Assembly (NCBI GenBank): GCA_964016985.1
Contig: OZ024827.1
Location: forward strand, 60,304,681 to 60,368,680
Direction: 5' to 3'
Source of the DNA: Anodontia alba
Taxonomy: Eukaryota; Mollusca; Bivalvia; Lucinida; Lucinidae
Length of the DNA: 64,000 bases
How positions within the stretch are numbered: the stretch's first letter is position 1; every line of letters begins with the position of its first letter. The translations under genes and the position numbers were made by a program. The notes below the pieces were generated by a model. The model made no database searches. It was not told the origin of the DNA and saw nothing but the letters and a program-made list of their open reading frames with translations. Below, piece after piece: positions 37,090-48,773 of this stretch.

Positions 37090-37353
37090 ATGACAACACA
37101 TTTCTAATACTTTTCTTATTTTTTCCCTAAATCAGCACTTGACATTTTTTTTCCCAAATACAGCACTTGGTATTTTTTTTTTCAAAATTAGCACTTGTCA
37201 TTTTTCCAGAAAACAGCACATCATTTTTTTTTCCTGAAAATAGCACTTGGCATTTCTCCTGAAAATAGCTCTTGGCATTTCATACATCTAGTAGATAATA
37301 CACATGAAATATCAAGCCATCTTTTCTGGTACATGTAAGATATATATTTTAAA
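37090..37353. repeat. Short degenerate tandem repeat (about 35 bp)
   Basis: Six or seven copies of an AGCACTTGGCATTTTT motif separated by poly-T/A and CCTGAAAAT run from about 37130 to 37285. Beyond it is a TACACATGAAATATCAAGCC hairpin relic. Confidence 0.5.
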
Positions 37354-37422
37354 CTAGAAATTGCATTAGTAAAACACTATGCCCCCAACCATATGCTTGC
37401 CTCTAAAGATAAAAAATGGTAA

Positions 37423-39552
37423 CAAGAGGCCCACGGGCCACGATTCACTCACCTGAGTGACACAGCCACTGCAGACATGCAGATGTTATGCAACATTTTT
37501 CCAATCCTATCATCGCAACTAATGAAAATATCATCATTTGAGCAGTTCTTAGTTTTGAAGAAGAATATATGGGCCTGACAGTCAATGGCGCATGATCATT
37601 TGAATAAACTATCAATCACATTTCAACAGAAGGATCCATGGGAAATTTGGTGGAAATTAGCTAAGTGGTTTCTGAAGAATCATGATTTTATACATGTAAA
37701 CAGCACAGTGGTATGGAAATATTATAAATATAAACCAGATGATGGCCATCTTAGACTTCCAATCAGAACAATTTTAACTACTGTTGATCTACAAGTCACT
37801 TTGATACTTTCAATATAAATGTATATGGCCCATACAAATGGGGAAGCAAATTTGACCTTGGAGGTAAAAAGGTCAAATGTCAACATACATGTAGAACCAT
37901 CATTTTAGCAATTTTGGTAGATCTCCTTTCTACCATAATTTGTGCAAAGATTAGGACCCAGGGCTTATTTGGTTATGGAGAAGAAGATTTTTAAAGGTTT
38001 TTACCATATATGGGCATGACAGCCATTTTGATCAATGGACCATACCCATTTTAGCTATCTTTCATTTTCCTGCCCACGGAGGCTCCACATGAAATTTGAG
38101 CAACACTGGCCTGGAGGATTCAGAGGAAAAGCCATTTGAAATTATCAACATTTTTTCCATTCAAATGTATGGGGCCAATACAAATGCATACAGAAGCAAA
38201 CTTGACCTTGCCACAAAAAGGTTAAATATTAATGTATGACAATTATTTTAGCAACTTTGGTAGACCGCCCGTTCCAGATGATATATGCAAAGATTCAGCC
38301 ACAAGCCATCCTCGGTTTTGGAGAATAAGATTTTTAAATGTTTTTTCCCATACAAATGCATAAGGAAGCAAACTTGTCCTTGCCGTAAAAAATGTCAATG
38401 TATGACCATTATTTTAGCAATTTTGGTAGACCCCCTGTCCCCAATGATTTATGCAAAGATTCAGCCCCAAAGCATCCTCGGTTCTAGAGAAGAAGATTTT
38501 TAAAGGTTTTTACCATATATGGGCATGGCGGCCATCTTGGTCAACGAACCGTGACCATTTTAGCAATCTTTTGTTCCCTCTACCTAAGGAGGCTCCATAT
38601 GAAATTTGAGCAAAATTGGCCCAGAGGCTCCAGAGGAGAAGTTGTTTGAAATTCTGAACATTTTTCCCATACAAATGCGTAAGGAAGCAAAATTGACCTT
38701 ATCGTAAAAAGGTCATATGTCAATGTACGACCATTATTTTAGCAATTTTGGTAGCCCTCCCATTCCCGATGATATATGCAAAGATTTAGCCATAAGGCAT
38801 GCTCGGTTTTGGAGAAGAATATTTTTAAAGGTTTTTCCCATACAAATGCATAGGGAAGCAATTGATTGATTGTGTTGGGGTTTAACGACACGTCAACCCT
38901 TGAGGGTCATTTTGTGTCGTCTCCCAGAGAAAGGGAGAAAAGAGATAGAAGAGAGAGTAGAGGAGATGAAAGAGAGGGACAGGGAAGAAAGAGGAACAGG
39001 AATGAAAGTGAAGAAACAGAAGAAATAAAAACATTCCCCCCTCTACCCTTACCCACTACAAGGATAGCAGGCCTTGCCCAACTGTAAGCCAATATCAGTT
39101 GGACGCCCCGGTGATGTAAGATACACAGCACCTTCGCACCACCCGACCACCCCCCATAGGGAAGCAAACTTGACCTTGCCGTAAAAAGGTCAAACGTCAA
39201 CGTACAACAATTCTTTTAGCAATCTTGGTAGACCTCCCATCCCCGATGATTCCTGCAAAGGTTCAGCCCGAAGGCATTCTCAGTTCTGGAGAAGAAGATT
39301 TTTAAAGGTTTTTACCATATATGGGCGTGGCGGCCATCTTGGTCAACGGACCGCAACCATTTTAGCAATTTTTCGTTCCCCAACCCTAAAGAGGCTCCAT
39401 ATGAAATTTGAGCAAAATTGGCTCAGCGGCTTCAGAGGAGAAGTCGTTTGAAAATGTTAATGGACGGACGGACGCACGGACGCACGGACGGACGGACGAC
39501 GGACGAAAAGTGATCACAATAGCTCATCCTGAGCAGAGCTCAGGTGAGCTAA
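37423..39552 (+). mobile_element. Family B1 element with nested SINE
   Basis: The head is CAAGAGGCCCACGGGCCAC with CTCACCTGAGTGAC. B1 units contain GGGCATGG, GGCTCCATATGAAATTTG and CATAGGGAAGCAAACTTGAC, with unequal spacing caused by deletions. A long ACGGACGGACG tract precedes TCATCCTGAGCAGAGCTCAG then GTGAGCTAA. A SINE at 38861-39154 divides one unit. Confidence 0.65.
38861..39154 (-). mobile_element. Second SINE family with 12-bp target duplication and ATTG tail
   Basis: CATAGGGAAGCA is duplicated at 38849-38860 and 39155-39166. On the minus strand it starts near TGGTCGGGTGGTGCGAAGG (box A-like) and ends GTCGTTAAACCCCAACACAA followed by (TCAA)n. The end resembles the GGCCGTAAAACCTCAACACA end of the first SINE family. 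An AGAGAGAGGAGAGG-rich stretch in the middle gives spurious ORFs on both strands. Confidence 0.75.
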
Positions 39553-40674
39553 AAATGGCCCAATCTACAAAGGGCCATAACTCCTGCAATATTTTTCAGA
39601 ATTCATTCAGAAGTTAATCAGGTCATCTTCTCATCACTACCAATCTATTCATCAAGTTATGAGGCTCCAACAGTTTTTAAGATATTTTGCTGAAAAGGAA
39701 AAATGCCCAAATTTACAAAGGGACATTACTCATGCCCAGAAGCAATAGGCCCCTCCAACTTCTTTCTCACCTATTTTTTCATGAGGAATTCACATATGAA
39801 ATTTTATAACATTAGCACACATGGTTCTTAAGTTAGGATTTGCACAATAAAGCAACAACATTAAATGGCCAGAAATTTCGAAGGGCCATAATTCAAATAA
39901 AAATTCCATGAAATTGGTTGAAAAATAATTCAGGTGATCTCCTCCTCAGTCCCAATCAGTATACCAAATATCAAGGCTCTAGCTCAAATACTTTTTGAGA
40001 TATCTTGCTAACGAGATTTCAATATTATTTTAATATCAAATAAATAGGTGTTACCTATGAAAAGAGCTTGAAAAGAGCTTAAGCATTTTGTGCATATTGT
40101 TTTTCTTTTTTTTTTCAGCAGGTATGCAGTCGCGGACCAGACAAAACCTATTTGAGTACTACTAATTTCAGAATTGGTTAGACTTTTAACATTTTGCAAC
40201 ATTTTAAAGTTGACAATTGTACGAAGGAGCATTAGGGCCACATACACTTTTATTTCTGTTGATAGTATCTCGAGATTTCGACATAATAAGTCAAAATTTC
40301 GACTTAATATCTTGAAATTTCGACTTAATAACTCAAAATTTCGACTTAATATCTTGAAATTTTGACTTATTAACTCGAAATTTCGACATAAGATCTCAAA
40401 ATTTTGACTTATTATCTCGAAATTTCAACATGATATTTCAAGTTGATTCTTCGTTTGCAATTCCACACCTGGTAATCTCGCAAGGGGTAGCCGCTGGTTA
40501 TGCAAAATGAAAGTATTTTCAGCTATCTGGACTATGAAATACTTATTGAACATATCAAATAAGACGCATACTTTGAAATACACAAGATGTTAAATTTCCT
40601 TAGCATTTGTTCCGGGGACCCCATTGTTTGTACTATTATTTGAAGAAAAGGTAATAAAATATGTTTATACTATA

Positions 40675-41485
40675 CTAGTTAGTCCCCGTACATGTTATTA
40701 CAACTGCGTAACTCCATGCACAACTGGCGCTGCTGCATTAAAAATTAAAATCACTTCCAGAGAACACAAAATTGAGTTTCTCAGACATATGATTTTAGAG
40801 TTCCAGGCCTTGCAGGCAAAGGTGCCTGAGTGTCTGTCTGTCTGTCCGACCATCTATCCATCTGGAGTTATCTCCCTTACTTATACTCACGCCTTGTCTT
40901 TTTCATGATTTTTGCATTCTTTGTTGAAAATCACTAGAGAACACAAAACTGAGTTTCGTAGTCTTATGGTTTAAGAGTTACAGGCCTTGCAGGCAAAGGG
41001 CCTTATATTTCTCCTTATTTTTGCATTCTTTGTTGAAAATCACTTACTAGGGAACACAAAACTGAGTTTCTTAGTCTTATGGTTTAAGAGTTACAGGCCC
41101 TGTAGGCAAAGGGCCATATGTTTCTCCTTATTTTTGCATTCTTTGTTAAAAATCATTTACTAGGGAACATAAAATTGAGTTTCTTAGTCTTATGGCTTAA
41201 GAGTTACAGGCCTTGCAGGCAAAGGGCCTTATATTTCTCCTTATTTTTGCATTCTTTGTTGAAAATCACTTAATAGAGAACACAAAACTGAGTTTCTTAG
41301 TCTTATGGTTTAAGAGTTACAGGCCTTGAGGGCAGCGGGCCTTATATTTCTCCTTATTTTTGCATTCTTTGTTGAAGATCACTTACTAGAGAACTTAAAA
41401 TTGAGTTACTTATTCTCATGGTTTAAGAGTTACTTACCCTGCAGGCAAAAGGCCTTATAGTTCTCATTATTTTTGGATTCTTTGT
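40675..41485 (+). repeat. Family J tandem repeat (about 113 bp)
   Basis: Six units with TTTTTGCATTCTTTGTTG, GAACACAAAACTGAGTTTC and GAGTTACAGGCCTTGCAGGC. GCATTC landmarks are at 40914, 41023, 41136, 41249 and 41362. It starts near CTAGTTAGTCCCCG and lies inside the foldback element. Confidence 0.65.
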
Positions 41486-41489
41486 TAAC

Positions 41490-41605
41490 TAGAAATGTGT
41501 CCAAATTGCCCCCGCATTGATGTAGGCTAATTTTGCAAGGTTTGCACAGTTTTATAGAGGTACCCAAAGTGGGGGCATCCGTATACTGTGGACACATTTT
41601 TTTTT
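41490..41605. repeat. Small inverted-repeat element
   Basis: ACTAGAAATGTGTCCAAATT then GCCCCCGC is inverted as GTGGGGGCATCC and CTGTGGACACATTTTTT. The CTAGA start matches the heads of families D, H and I, so this may be a minimal member without an array. Confidence 0.45.
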
Positions 41606-42066
41606 TTTTTTTGTATATTTTACAGGCTTTCAAATGGATCTCTAGTCATTTGTCATTGCATGCAAATATTTATTCTTGTTTCAATATGGATGCAAATTAT
41701 ACTGGTTATCTAGTCTATACAAACCTCTGTAGGACAACATGAACATGCAGTTTCAAATCTGGAGAATTTTGAAGCCCCTGGGCCTTCTGATGCCCTACAG
41801 CGCTTTGATTCAAAATATGTCTGTGAAATTTACTAACAATCAATAAATTAGGAGAATGCATCCGTTTGTTGACATTTGGATGTCTCGTAAGTCATGGCTG
41901 GAAGTTCGCATAAAGATTTTGAGTACGTAACCAGCAGCTACCCCTTACCAGATTACCAGGTGTGAATTCCATTCAAGAGATCTTATGTCGAAATTTTGAG
42001 ATAATAAGTTGAAATTTCAAGATATTAAGTCAAAATTTCTAGTTATTATGTCAAAGTTTCGAGTTT

Positions 42067-42354
42067 TGTCTGTTTGTGTTGAGGTTTTACGGCCCAGTCA
42101 ACCCAATGGGGTCATGTCGAGCGCGGTCAGTTTACCTAACCACACGTTTACTGGGCAGGCTTAGTCCTCCAAGCGGTTAACCAGTATTGTGCACATCCTT
42201 TCGCCAGAAACTGACAACTGCCCTTCTTGAATCAACGGAAGGGAGAGAATGACCGTAGAAAATATTTCATGATCAATCTCCAGGAAAGAATGTTGCCGAC
42301 CTCGGCGGGGTTGAACCAGCGACCTCCTGGTCTCCAGTCGGACGGCGCATCCAA
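42067..42354 (-). mobile_element. tRNA-derived SINE, 5'-truncated copy
   Basis: On the plus strand it runs from TGTGTTGAGGTTTTACGG to GGCGCATCCAA and lacks the last 20 bp of the tRNA-like head. It lies in the right-hand 21-bp satellite of the foldback element. Confidence 0.75.
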
Positions 42355-42884
42355 ATTTCAAGTTATTAAGTTGAAATTTCAAGATATTAAGTCGAAATTT
42401 CAAGTTATTAAATCGAAATTTCAAGTTATTAAGTCGAAATTTTGACTTATTATGTCGAAATTTCGAATTATTAAGTCGAAATTTCGAGATCTTATGTTGA
42501 AATTTCGAGATAAGAAGTCGAAATTTCAAGATATAAAGTGGAAATTTCAAGTTATTAAGTCGAAATTTTGAGTTATTATGTCGAAATTTCGACTTATTAT
42601 GTCGAAATGTTGAGATAGTAAATCAAAATTTCGAGATACCTATCAACAGAAATAAAAGTATATGTGGCCCTAATGCTCTTTGTACAACTGGTTGACAAAA
42701 CCAACACTTTACATCATTGATGGGTGTAAATATCCATTTCAGGTACATAAACTCATCAGAATCATTTTCACATATCAAACAATGACCACAAGAAAGGAAA
42801 TGAACCCAAATATTGCTCACTTATTTGATAAAAGTGTCATTCAAACTTCAGGATCTCTTCTTTCTTGACAAAAATAATGCTTAA

Positions 42885-45404
42885 CTAGAGCTGGTGTTTG
42901 TAAAACACTATGCCCCCAACTGCCTGACTCTAACACTGTTTGCCATGACGGTAACAACAGTACAAATATATGATTTCAATATTATTTTATCAAAGGGAAA
43001 TAACTCTAAAATAGGAGATGATTGGGATAAGAAAAAAATACGGATCACCTATTTTTTCATGAGGAATCAAAATATGAAATTTCAAAACATTAGCATACAT
43101 GGTTCTAATCTTATGCTATACACAATAAAGCAACGACATTAAATGGCCCGAAATTGCGAAGGGCCATAACTCCAACATTTCATTTAATTGGTTCAAAATT
43201 TATTCAGGTGATCTCCTCCTCAATCCCAATCAGTATACCAAATATCATGCCTCTAGCTTAAATACTTTTTGAGGTATCTTACTGAAAATGTCAAAATGCC
43301 TAGAACTACATCAATTTTTCATGGAATTCCCTAAAGAACAAACCAGGTAATCTCCACATCATCCCCAATCAGCATATAATATTTCAAGACCCTAGCTTAA
43401 GTGCTTTTCGAGAAATCTTGCTGACAAGGTCAAAATGAGCAGAACTGCAAAGGGCTGTAACTTTATCAATATTTTCATGGAATTCTCTCAAAATATAATC
43501 GGGTAATGTACACATCATTCCCACTCACTGTATTGAATTTCAAGAACCCAGCTTAAATACTTTTCAAGATATCTTGCTCACAAGATTTAATTCTGATTTT
43601 TTTCAAAGGGGCATAACTTTAAATAAACATGCTAGACAAGAAACAAAATACGGGTCGGCTATTTTTTCATTGGGAACCCAAATATAAAATTTCAAAACCC
43701 TAGCCTGCAGGGTTCTTAAGATATGGCATGCACAAAAAAAGCTTGATGAACGGACAAACAGTCGGACGGACAAATGAAGGCAAAATAATATGCCCCATCA
43801 ATTTCATTCGAAACTGGGGGCATAATCAGGTCATCTACTCATCGCTACCAATCTATTCATCAAGTTTCAAGGCTCCAGCTTCAATAGTTTTTGAGATATT
43901 TTGTTCACAAGGGAAACATGCCCAAATTTACAAAGGGCCATTACTTATGAAATATTTTTCAGAATTTACAAAAAAATTAATCAGGTCATCTACTCATCAT
44001 TACCAATCAATTCACCAAGTTTCAAGTCTCTAGCTCTAATAGTTTTTGAGATATTTTGCTGACAAGATAAAAATGCCCAAAATAACAAAGGGGCATAACT
44101 CAAGAAGTATATTTCAAAATTTCTTCAGAAGTTAATCAGGTTGTCTACTCATCACTACCAGTCTATTCATCAAGTGTCAAGGCTCTAGTTCCAACAGTTT
44201 TTGAGATATTTTGCTGACAAGGTAAAATTGCCCAAAATTACAAAGGGCCATAACTCATGAAGTATTTTTCAGAATTTCTTCAAAAATTAATCAGGTCATC
44301 TACTCATCACTACAAATCCATTTACTATGTTTCAAGGCTCTAGCTCTAACAGTTTTTGAGATATTTTGCTGACAAGGTAAAAATGCCTAAAATTACAAAG
44401 GGGCATAACTCAAGAAGTTTATTTCAAAATTTCTTCAAAAGTTTATCAGGTTGTCTACTCATCACTACCAGTCTATTCATTAAGTTTCAAGGCTCTAGCT
44501 TCAATCGTTTTTGAGATATTTTGCTGACAAGTTAAAAATGCCCTAAATTACAAAGGGCCATAACTCATGAAGTGTTTTTCAGAATTTCTTCAAAGTTAAT
44601 CAGGTCATCTACACATCACTACAAATCCATTTACTAAGTTTCAAGGCTCAAGCTCTAACAGTTTTTGAGATATTTTGCTGACAAGGTAAAAATGCCCAAA
44701 ATTACAAAGGGCCATAACTCAAAAGGCATTTTTCAAAATTTCTTCAAAAGTTAATCAGGTTGTCTACTCATCACTACCAGTCTATTCATTAAGTTTCAAG
44801 GCTCTAGCTCCAACGGTTTTTGAGATATTTTGCTGACAAGATAAAAATGCCCAAAATTACAAAGGGCCATAACTCATGAAGTATTTTTCAGAATTTCTTC
44901 AAAAGTTAATCAGGTCATCTACTCATCACTACAAATCCATTTACTAAGTTTCAAGGCTCTAGCTCTAACAGTTTTTGAGATATTTTGCTGACAAGGTAAA
45001 ATTGCCCAAAATTACAAAGGGCCATAACTCAAGAAGTATTTTTCAAAATTTCTTCAAAAGTTAATCAGGTTGTCTACTCATCACTACCAGTCTATTCATC
45101 AAGTTTCAAGGCTCTAGCTTTAATAGTTTTTGAGATATTTTGCTGACAAGATTGCATCCATATTTTTTCAAAGGGCCATAACTCAGAAAAGGGGCATAAT
45201 CCTGTCAAGAAAAAAAATACGTGTCAGCTATTTTTTCATGAGGAATCCATATATGAAATTTCAAAACAGTAGCATTCACGGTTTTAAAGTTATGCTATGC
45301 ATCAAAAAGCGTGACGGACGGACGGACGGAAGGACAGACGGACGGACGGACGAACAACCCAGAAGCAATATGCCCCTCCAACTTCTTTGAAGTTGGGGGC
45401 ATAA
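42885..45404 (+). mobile_element. Family D element, full-length copy (D3), near-identical to D2
   Basis: It has the same head, array order and tail as 29019-31555, with scattered substitutions and a few small indels (for example, a short loss near 43310 and a longer ACGGACGGACGG tract at 45313-45350). It ends GAAGTTGGGGGCATAA. The position-by-position match of variant units shows the two copies share a recent ancestor. Confidence 0.75.
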
Positions 45405-45447
45405 AAAGTCAAAAGCTGTGTGTCATTTAATACAAACAACTAATCAC

Positions 45448-45505
45448 CTGCCATGCCAAAGGGCTTTCTTCTAGATGCAGTGTTATAAGGAAAGTCTAAT
45501 GAATT
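45448..45505 (-). CDS. Putative internal exon (58 nt) of a host gene
   Basis: The minus-strand acceptor is CTACTAATTTCAG and the donor is GCAG/GTGATT. Only one frame is open (SLDFPYNTASRRKPFGMA), phase 0 in and phase 1 out. The basic RRK stretch suggests a loop rather than a helix. It lies in repeat-free sequence directly downstream, in the gene's sense, of the exon at 46077-46130. Product unknown. Confidence 0.45.
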
Positions 45506-46616
45506 CTGAAATTAGTAGTAGGTCCCAGACAAAGTGCACTTCATCAAATATTATGCTTACATCAATTTAACCAGAGTTTCCCAGGAAACATCGCTCTACT
45601 GTAAATTATTATTTTTTTTTTTTACATATTTAAAAATTAAGGCAAGTGAAAAGAGGTTGATTTGATACTAAATATAGCTATATTACCCAGTCTGAATCAC
45701 CTATAATCTGCCATCTGTGATATCCAAATTTGATGCCTTCAGGGTACAATGGAAGCATGTCCTAAAAACACCACAAATTTGATAGGCGTTTACAAAATGG
45801 CATGTAACCTCTGTGTCGATCGGTCTGCCTTGGCTTTTGGGCTTGGGGGTGGAGCGTAGTACTCTCCACGGCGTCGTTACTGCTATCAAATATGCCATAC
45901 AATGTATCTCAGTTTCTAGGTATTAGCTTTACGGATGCTTATGATGTTTATCAATAACAGGAGCTACGACACAATTTGACAAGTAAATCATTGTAAAGCA
46001 TGTGTGTACAGACAAAGTCGTGAAAGTACGAACGATCAGCTGATGGCCAGTCAGCTGAAATCACCGCATATCCTACCTTTATCATGTTGTCAGCGATAAA
46101 TTCTTCCCTATGCATAATTCCTGTTATGTGCTGTAGGAATGAAATCCATTTTTTACAGCAATACTTCAGTATTTACCCTTAAATACAAGAAAATGTTGTT
46201 TAATGCGAGAGAAATCTCAGATTAAAAATGGTGGCTAAAACGCAGATCAGTCTTGTAGTCATCCATGTCAATGACCTAATAATGTATCCTTCTAGTTCAT
46301 TGACTATATGATTCTTTACAGCCAATGAGATTGCTTGCGGCAGCTGACTGGCTTTCCATGTTTGCAGCGGAGCGTATCTGATCATCATATTTTTCAGAAA
46401 CCAGGCCAATGGCTCCGGCCTTATTAGCGTTGGTTTTTGGGTTCAACACTAAGCCGATACACTCCATTGTAGATAAAGGAAACCAGTCAACCGCCACATG
46501 CGAACTCTTCTGCATAGTATGTGAGAGACTCACGATACCTATAGTATGAGCTTAAGCTTCGCCAGCTGCTTGGCAGGTGTCAACCTGCTTTGCAGGTCCC
46601 TTAAGCTCGTTATTAA
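45506..46616. other. Mostly repeat-free stretch around two putative exons
   Basis: Apart from the 54-nt exon, it contains two overlapping minus-strand ORFs (46200-46409, 46297-46533) with near-average codon composition but no recognisable domain. At 46546-46611 a palindromic block (TGAGCTTAAG / CTTAAGCTCG with inner CCTGC TTT GCAGG) looks like the terminal hairpin of another repeat family. Confidence 0.35.
46077..46130 (-). CDS. Putative internal exon (54 nt) of a host gene
   Basis: The minus-strand acceptor is GATTTCATTCCTACAG and the donor is AAAG/GTAGGA. The 18 codons read HITGIMHREEFIADNMIK; the other two frames contain stops. Phase 0 at both ends. It appears to precede the 45448-45505 exon in the same transcript. 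Product unknown. Confidence 0.5.
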
Positions 46617-47136
46617 CAGGGAAATAACTCTGAAATGGGAGATAATTCGGATAAGAAAAAAAAATATAGGTCACCGATTTTTTCATGAGGAATCCGTAAA
46701 TGAAATTTCAAAACATTAGCATACATGGTTCTAAACTTATGCTATACAATAAAGTAATAACAGATGGCCAGAAATTGCAAAGGGCCATAACTCCAACAAC
46801 ATTTCAATTAATTGGTTGAAAATTTAACCAGGTGATCTCCTCCTCAGTCCCAATCAATATACCAAATATTAAGGCTCTAGCTCAAATACTTTGTGAGGTA
46901 TCTTGCTAACCAGATTTCAATGTTATTTTATTAAAAGGACAATAACTCTAAAATGGGAGATAATTCAACAAGAAAAAAATAAGGGTCACCTACTTTTTCA
47001 CGAGGAATACATATATGAAATTTCAAAACATTAGCATACATGGTTCTAAAGTTATGCTATGCACAAGAAAGCGTGAGAAAGAACGGACAAGCCAGAAGCA
47101 ATATGTCTCCTACTTTTTCAAAGTTTGGAGCATAAT
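46617..47136 (+). mobile_element. Family D relic, short
   Basis: Diverged D sequence (AGGGAAATAACTCTGAAATG, CTCTAGCTCAAATACTTTG) ends with GAACGGACAAGCCAGAAGC and a decayed hairpin ATGTCTCC...GGAGCATAA. The 155-bp array is lost. Confidence 0.5.
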
Positions 47137-47398
47137 GAGCTGTAATGTGAGAAAATATATACCAGTCAAAAATAACTGATCACTGCCTCATAACTTTTTC
47201 ATTTCTTGACGTAAATTATCAATACTTGGCACAATTCTTGAGCAATATCTCGTGTATAGTTTGCGCATGACAAAATAACGTTTCATGACATCTCTTACAT
47301 GTGACATCATTTACAATAACTAATAGTGGATGTCATCTATTTTAGTGAGTAATCAAAAGTACCATTCACATTGACGCATGACGAACAAATAGCATATA

Positions 47399-48465
47399 CA
47401 GTATAGCTCCAATACATCGCGGTCCGTTATTTCGCGAAATCTAGTATATCACGAATAGGCCATGGCTCCCAAATTTTCCATAAGCAAAAAAAAAAAAAAA
47501 AAAAAATTTAAAAACATAAAATGTTTGTTGTTTTATTGAACTTCAGAAAAAAAACAACAAAAAAACAAAACGCATTCCGCCTCCGGTAACTGATTTTTTG
47601 CGCCTATCCCGACACTAAGTCGCGTCAGGTATTATATGACAAACAATCCACTTAGTGTCAATCGGCGCACACGTTGATTATAATTGGCAAACAATAAATT
47701 ATATGGCCGTAATTGTCGTAATCATTATCATCATTTAGTACATAGATCTACTCAATGCTCAATCAGTCAATGATGCCCACAAACTAATTTTGCTCAGCAC
47801 GGGAAAACGGTCCACCTCCTTTTCAACACCAGCAAATTTTACAAGACAGTAGTCTTACGATGTTTCTGTCCAACATACACAGATCGTAGTCCGCTTATTT
47901 TACACTTCTGTAGATATAAATATTTCAGAAGAAAACAACTGCGTCAAAAAAAACAAAACAAAAACTAACAATAAAAAAATAAATAAAAAGAAATTAACTT
48001 TGATAAACGACAGTTTTTTTGTTTTTTTTTGTTTGTTTTTTTTTTGCGCCCGCAATATAAGCGAAGGGAAGCAACTCAAGTTATCTTAGCACAATTGAGT
48101 AACTTCCCTTCGCCGTTCCAGGGAACCAGTATCCAAAATGGCATCCTAAATTGTCAATCCGATGATTTCTTGTTTTCAAACTAGTTTATTAGCTGGTTTC
48201 GATTGGAATTACTTGTTAGACATAGCGCACCATTGTAAATTATTCCATTGAGCAATTCTAATCCAATTTTAATTAGGAAATATGGTGACAACATAACTGT
48301 ATGCCATTTATCCGTGATGTCTCAGCAAACTACCACAGCGACAAACCGAGCGTTATGCATGCCGTTATACATGCATGGTACATGTCGGGACTTATATCGC
48401 TCTCAGTTTATATCGCGATAGCGGACTCTGGACCCCGAGGACCGCGATATATTGGAGCTACACTG
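47399..48465. mobile_element. pogo-like non-autonomous DNA transposon (1,067 bp)
   Basis: Ends CAGTATAGCTCCAATACATC and the inverse of GATATATTGGAGCTACACTG match over about 27 bp with a few mismatches and start CAG, as pogo/Tigger elements do. The TA target (47397-47398) is duplicated at 48466-48467. Excising the element with one TA joins two halves of an old mariner reading frame (MTNK, stop, HIR then LKQDGVKALNEV). No transposase ORF; the interior is poly-A/T and AC-rich. Confidence 0.75.
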
Positions 48466-48773
48466 TATCAGATTAAAGCAAGATGGGGTAAAAGCGCTCA
48501 ATGAAGTTGGTTCAGGATCTCTTCTTGCATACAGTTCTATCAGAAGATGGGTATGAGAATTCAACAAATGGACAAACTCCTGTTAGCAACATGCACCTGA
48601 GCAGAAAGACTGTGTAGCAAAACTGCTTAACAATGACAGAGGATATATATGTAAAGAAATTGCTCATGAGTTGGACAGAAGTCATGTGTCAGTCCATTGT
48701 ATTTTTATGGGACAGTTGCAAATGCGAATGATTGCAGCCCAGTGGGTGCCCCACATGCTGTCAGAAAGTGAAA
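48466..48773 (+). pseudogene. Old mariner transposase, N-terminal part
   Basis: The frame reads LKQDGVKALNEVGSGSLLAY, then SSIRRWV, then KLLNNDRGYICKEIAHELDR and finally QWVPHMLSESE, the paired helix-turn-helix region and WVPH linker of mariner transposases. At least two in-frame stops are present. The start codon lies left of the pogo-like insertion near 47387. A B element interrupts it immediately after the WVPH linker. Confidence 0.7.

Larger units (their letters stand above)
37354..40045 (+). mobile_element. Family D relic split by a B1 element
   Basis: A diverged D head (CTAGAAATTGCATTAG, ACACTATGCCCCCAACC) occupies 37354-37422, and diverged D sequence (AAAGGGCCATAACTCC, GATATTTTGCTG) resumes at 39553-40045. 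The 3' hairpin is missing. The nested element occupies 37423-39552. Confidence 0.5.
40217..42690. mobile_element. Foldback transposon with long inverted ends and 21-bp satellite
   Basis: The left end GTACGAAGGAGCATTAGGGC and the right end GCTCTTTGTAC are inverted and keep matching through TTTTATTTCTGTTGATAG and TATCTCGA. Both ends then have arrays of a 20-21 bp AAATTTCGACTTAATA motif in opposite orientation. Further in, CACCTGGTAATC...GGGGTAGC (40465-40500) is inverted at 41935-41970. GTTGACAA flanks both sides (40209-40216, 42691-42698). The centre holds a 113-bp array (40675-41485) and a small hairpin element. No transposase. Confidence 0.7.

Noticed and set aside
38866..39200. Charged RERE-rich ORF and its antisense serine/leucine-rich partner
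   Set aside because: Produced by a GAGAGAGG stretch inside a SINE with clear target duplication.
46200..46533. Two overlapping minus-strand ORFs as a possible small gene
   Set aside because: No domain, splice pair or homology recognised. Kept only as an unassigned stretch.
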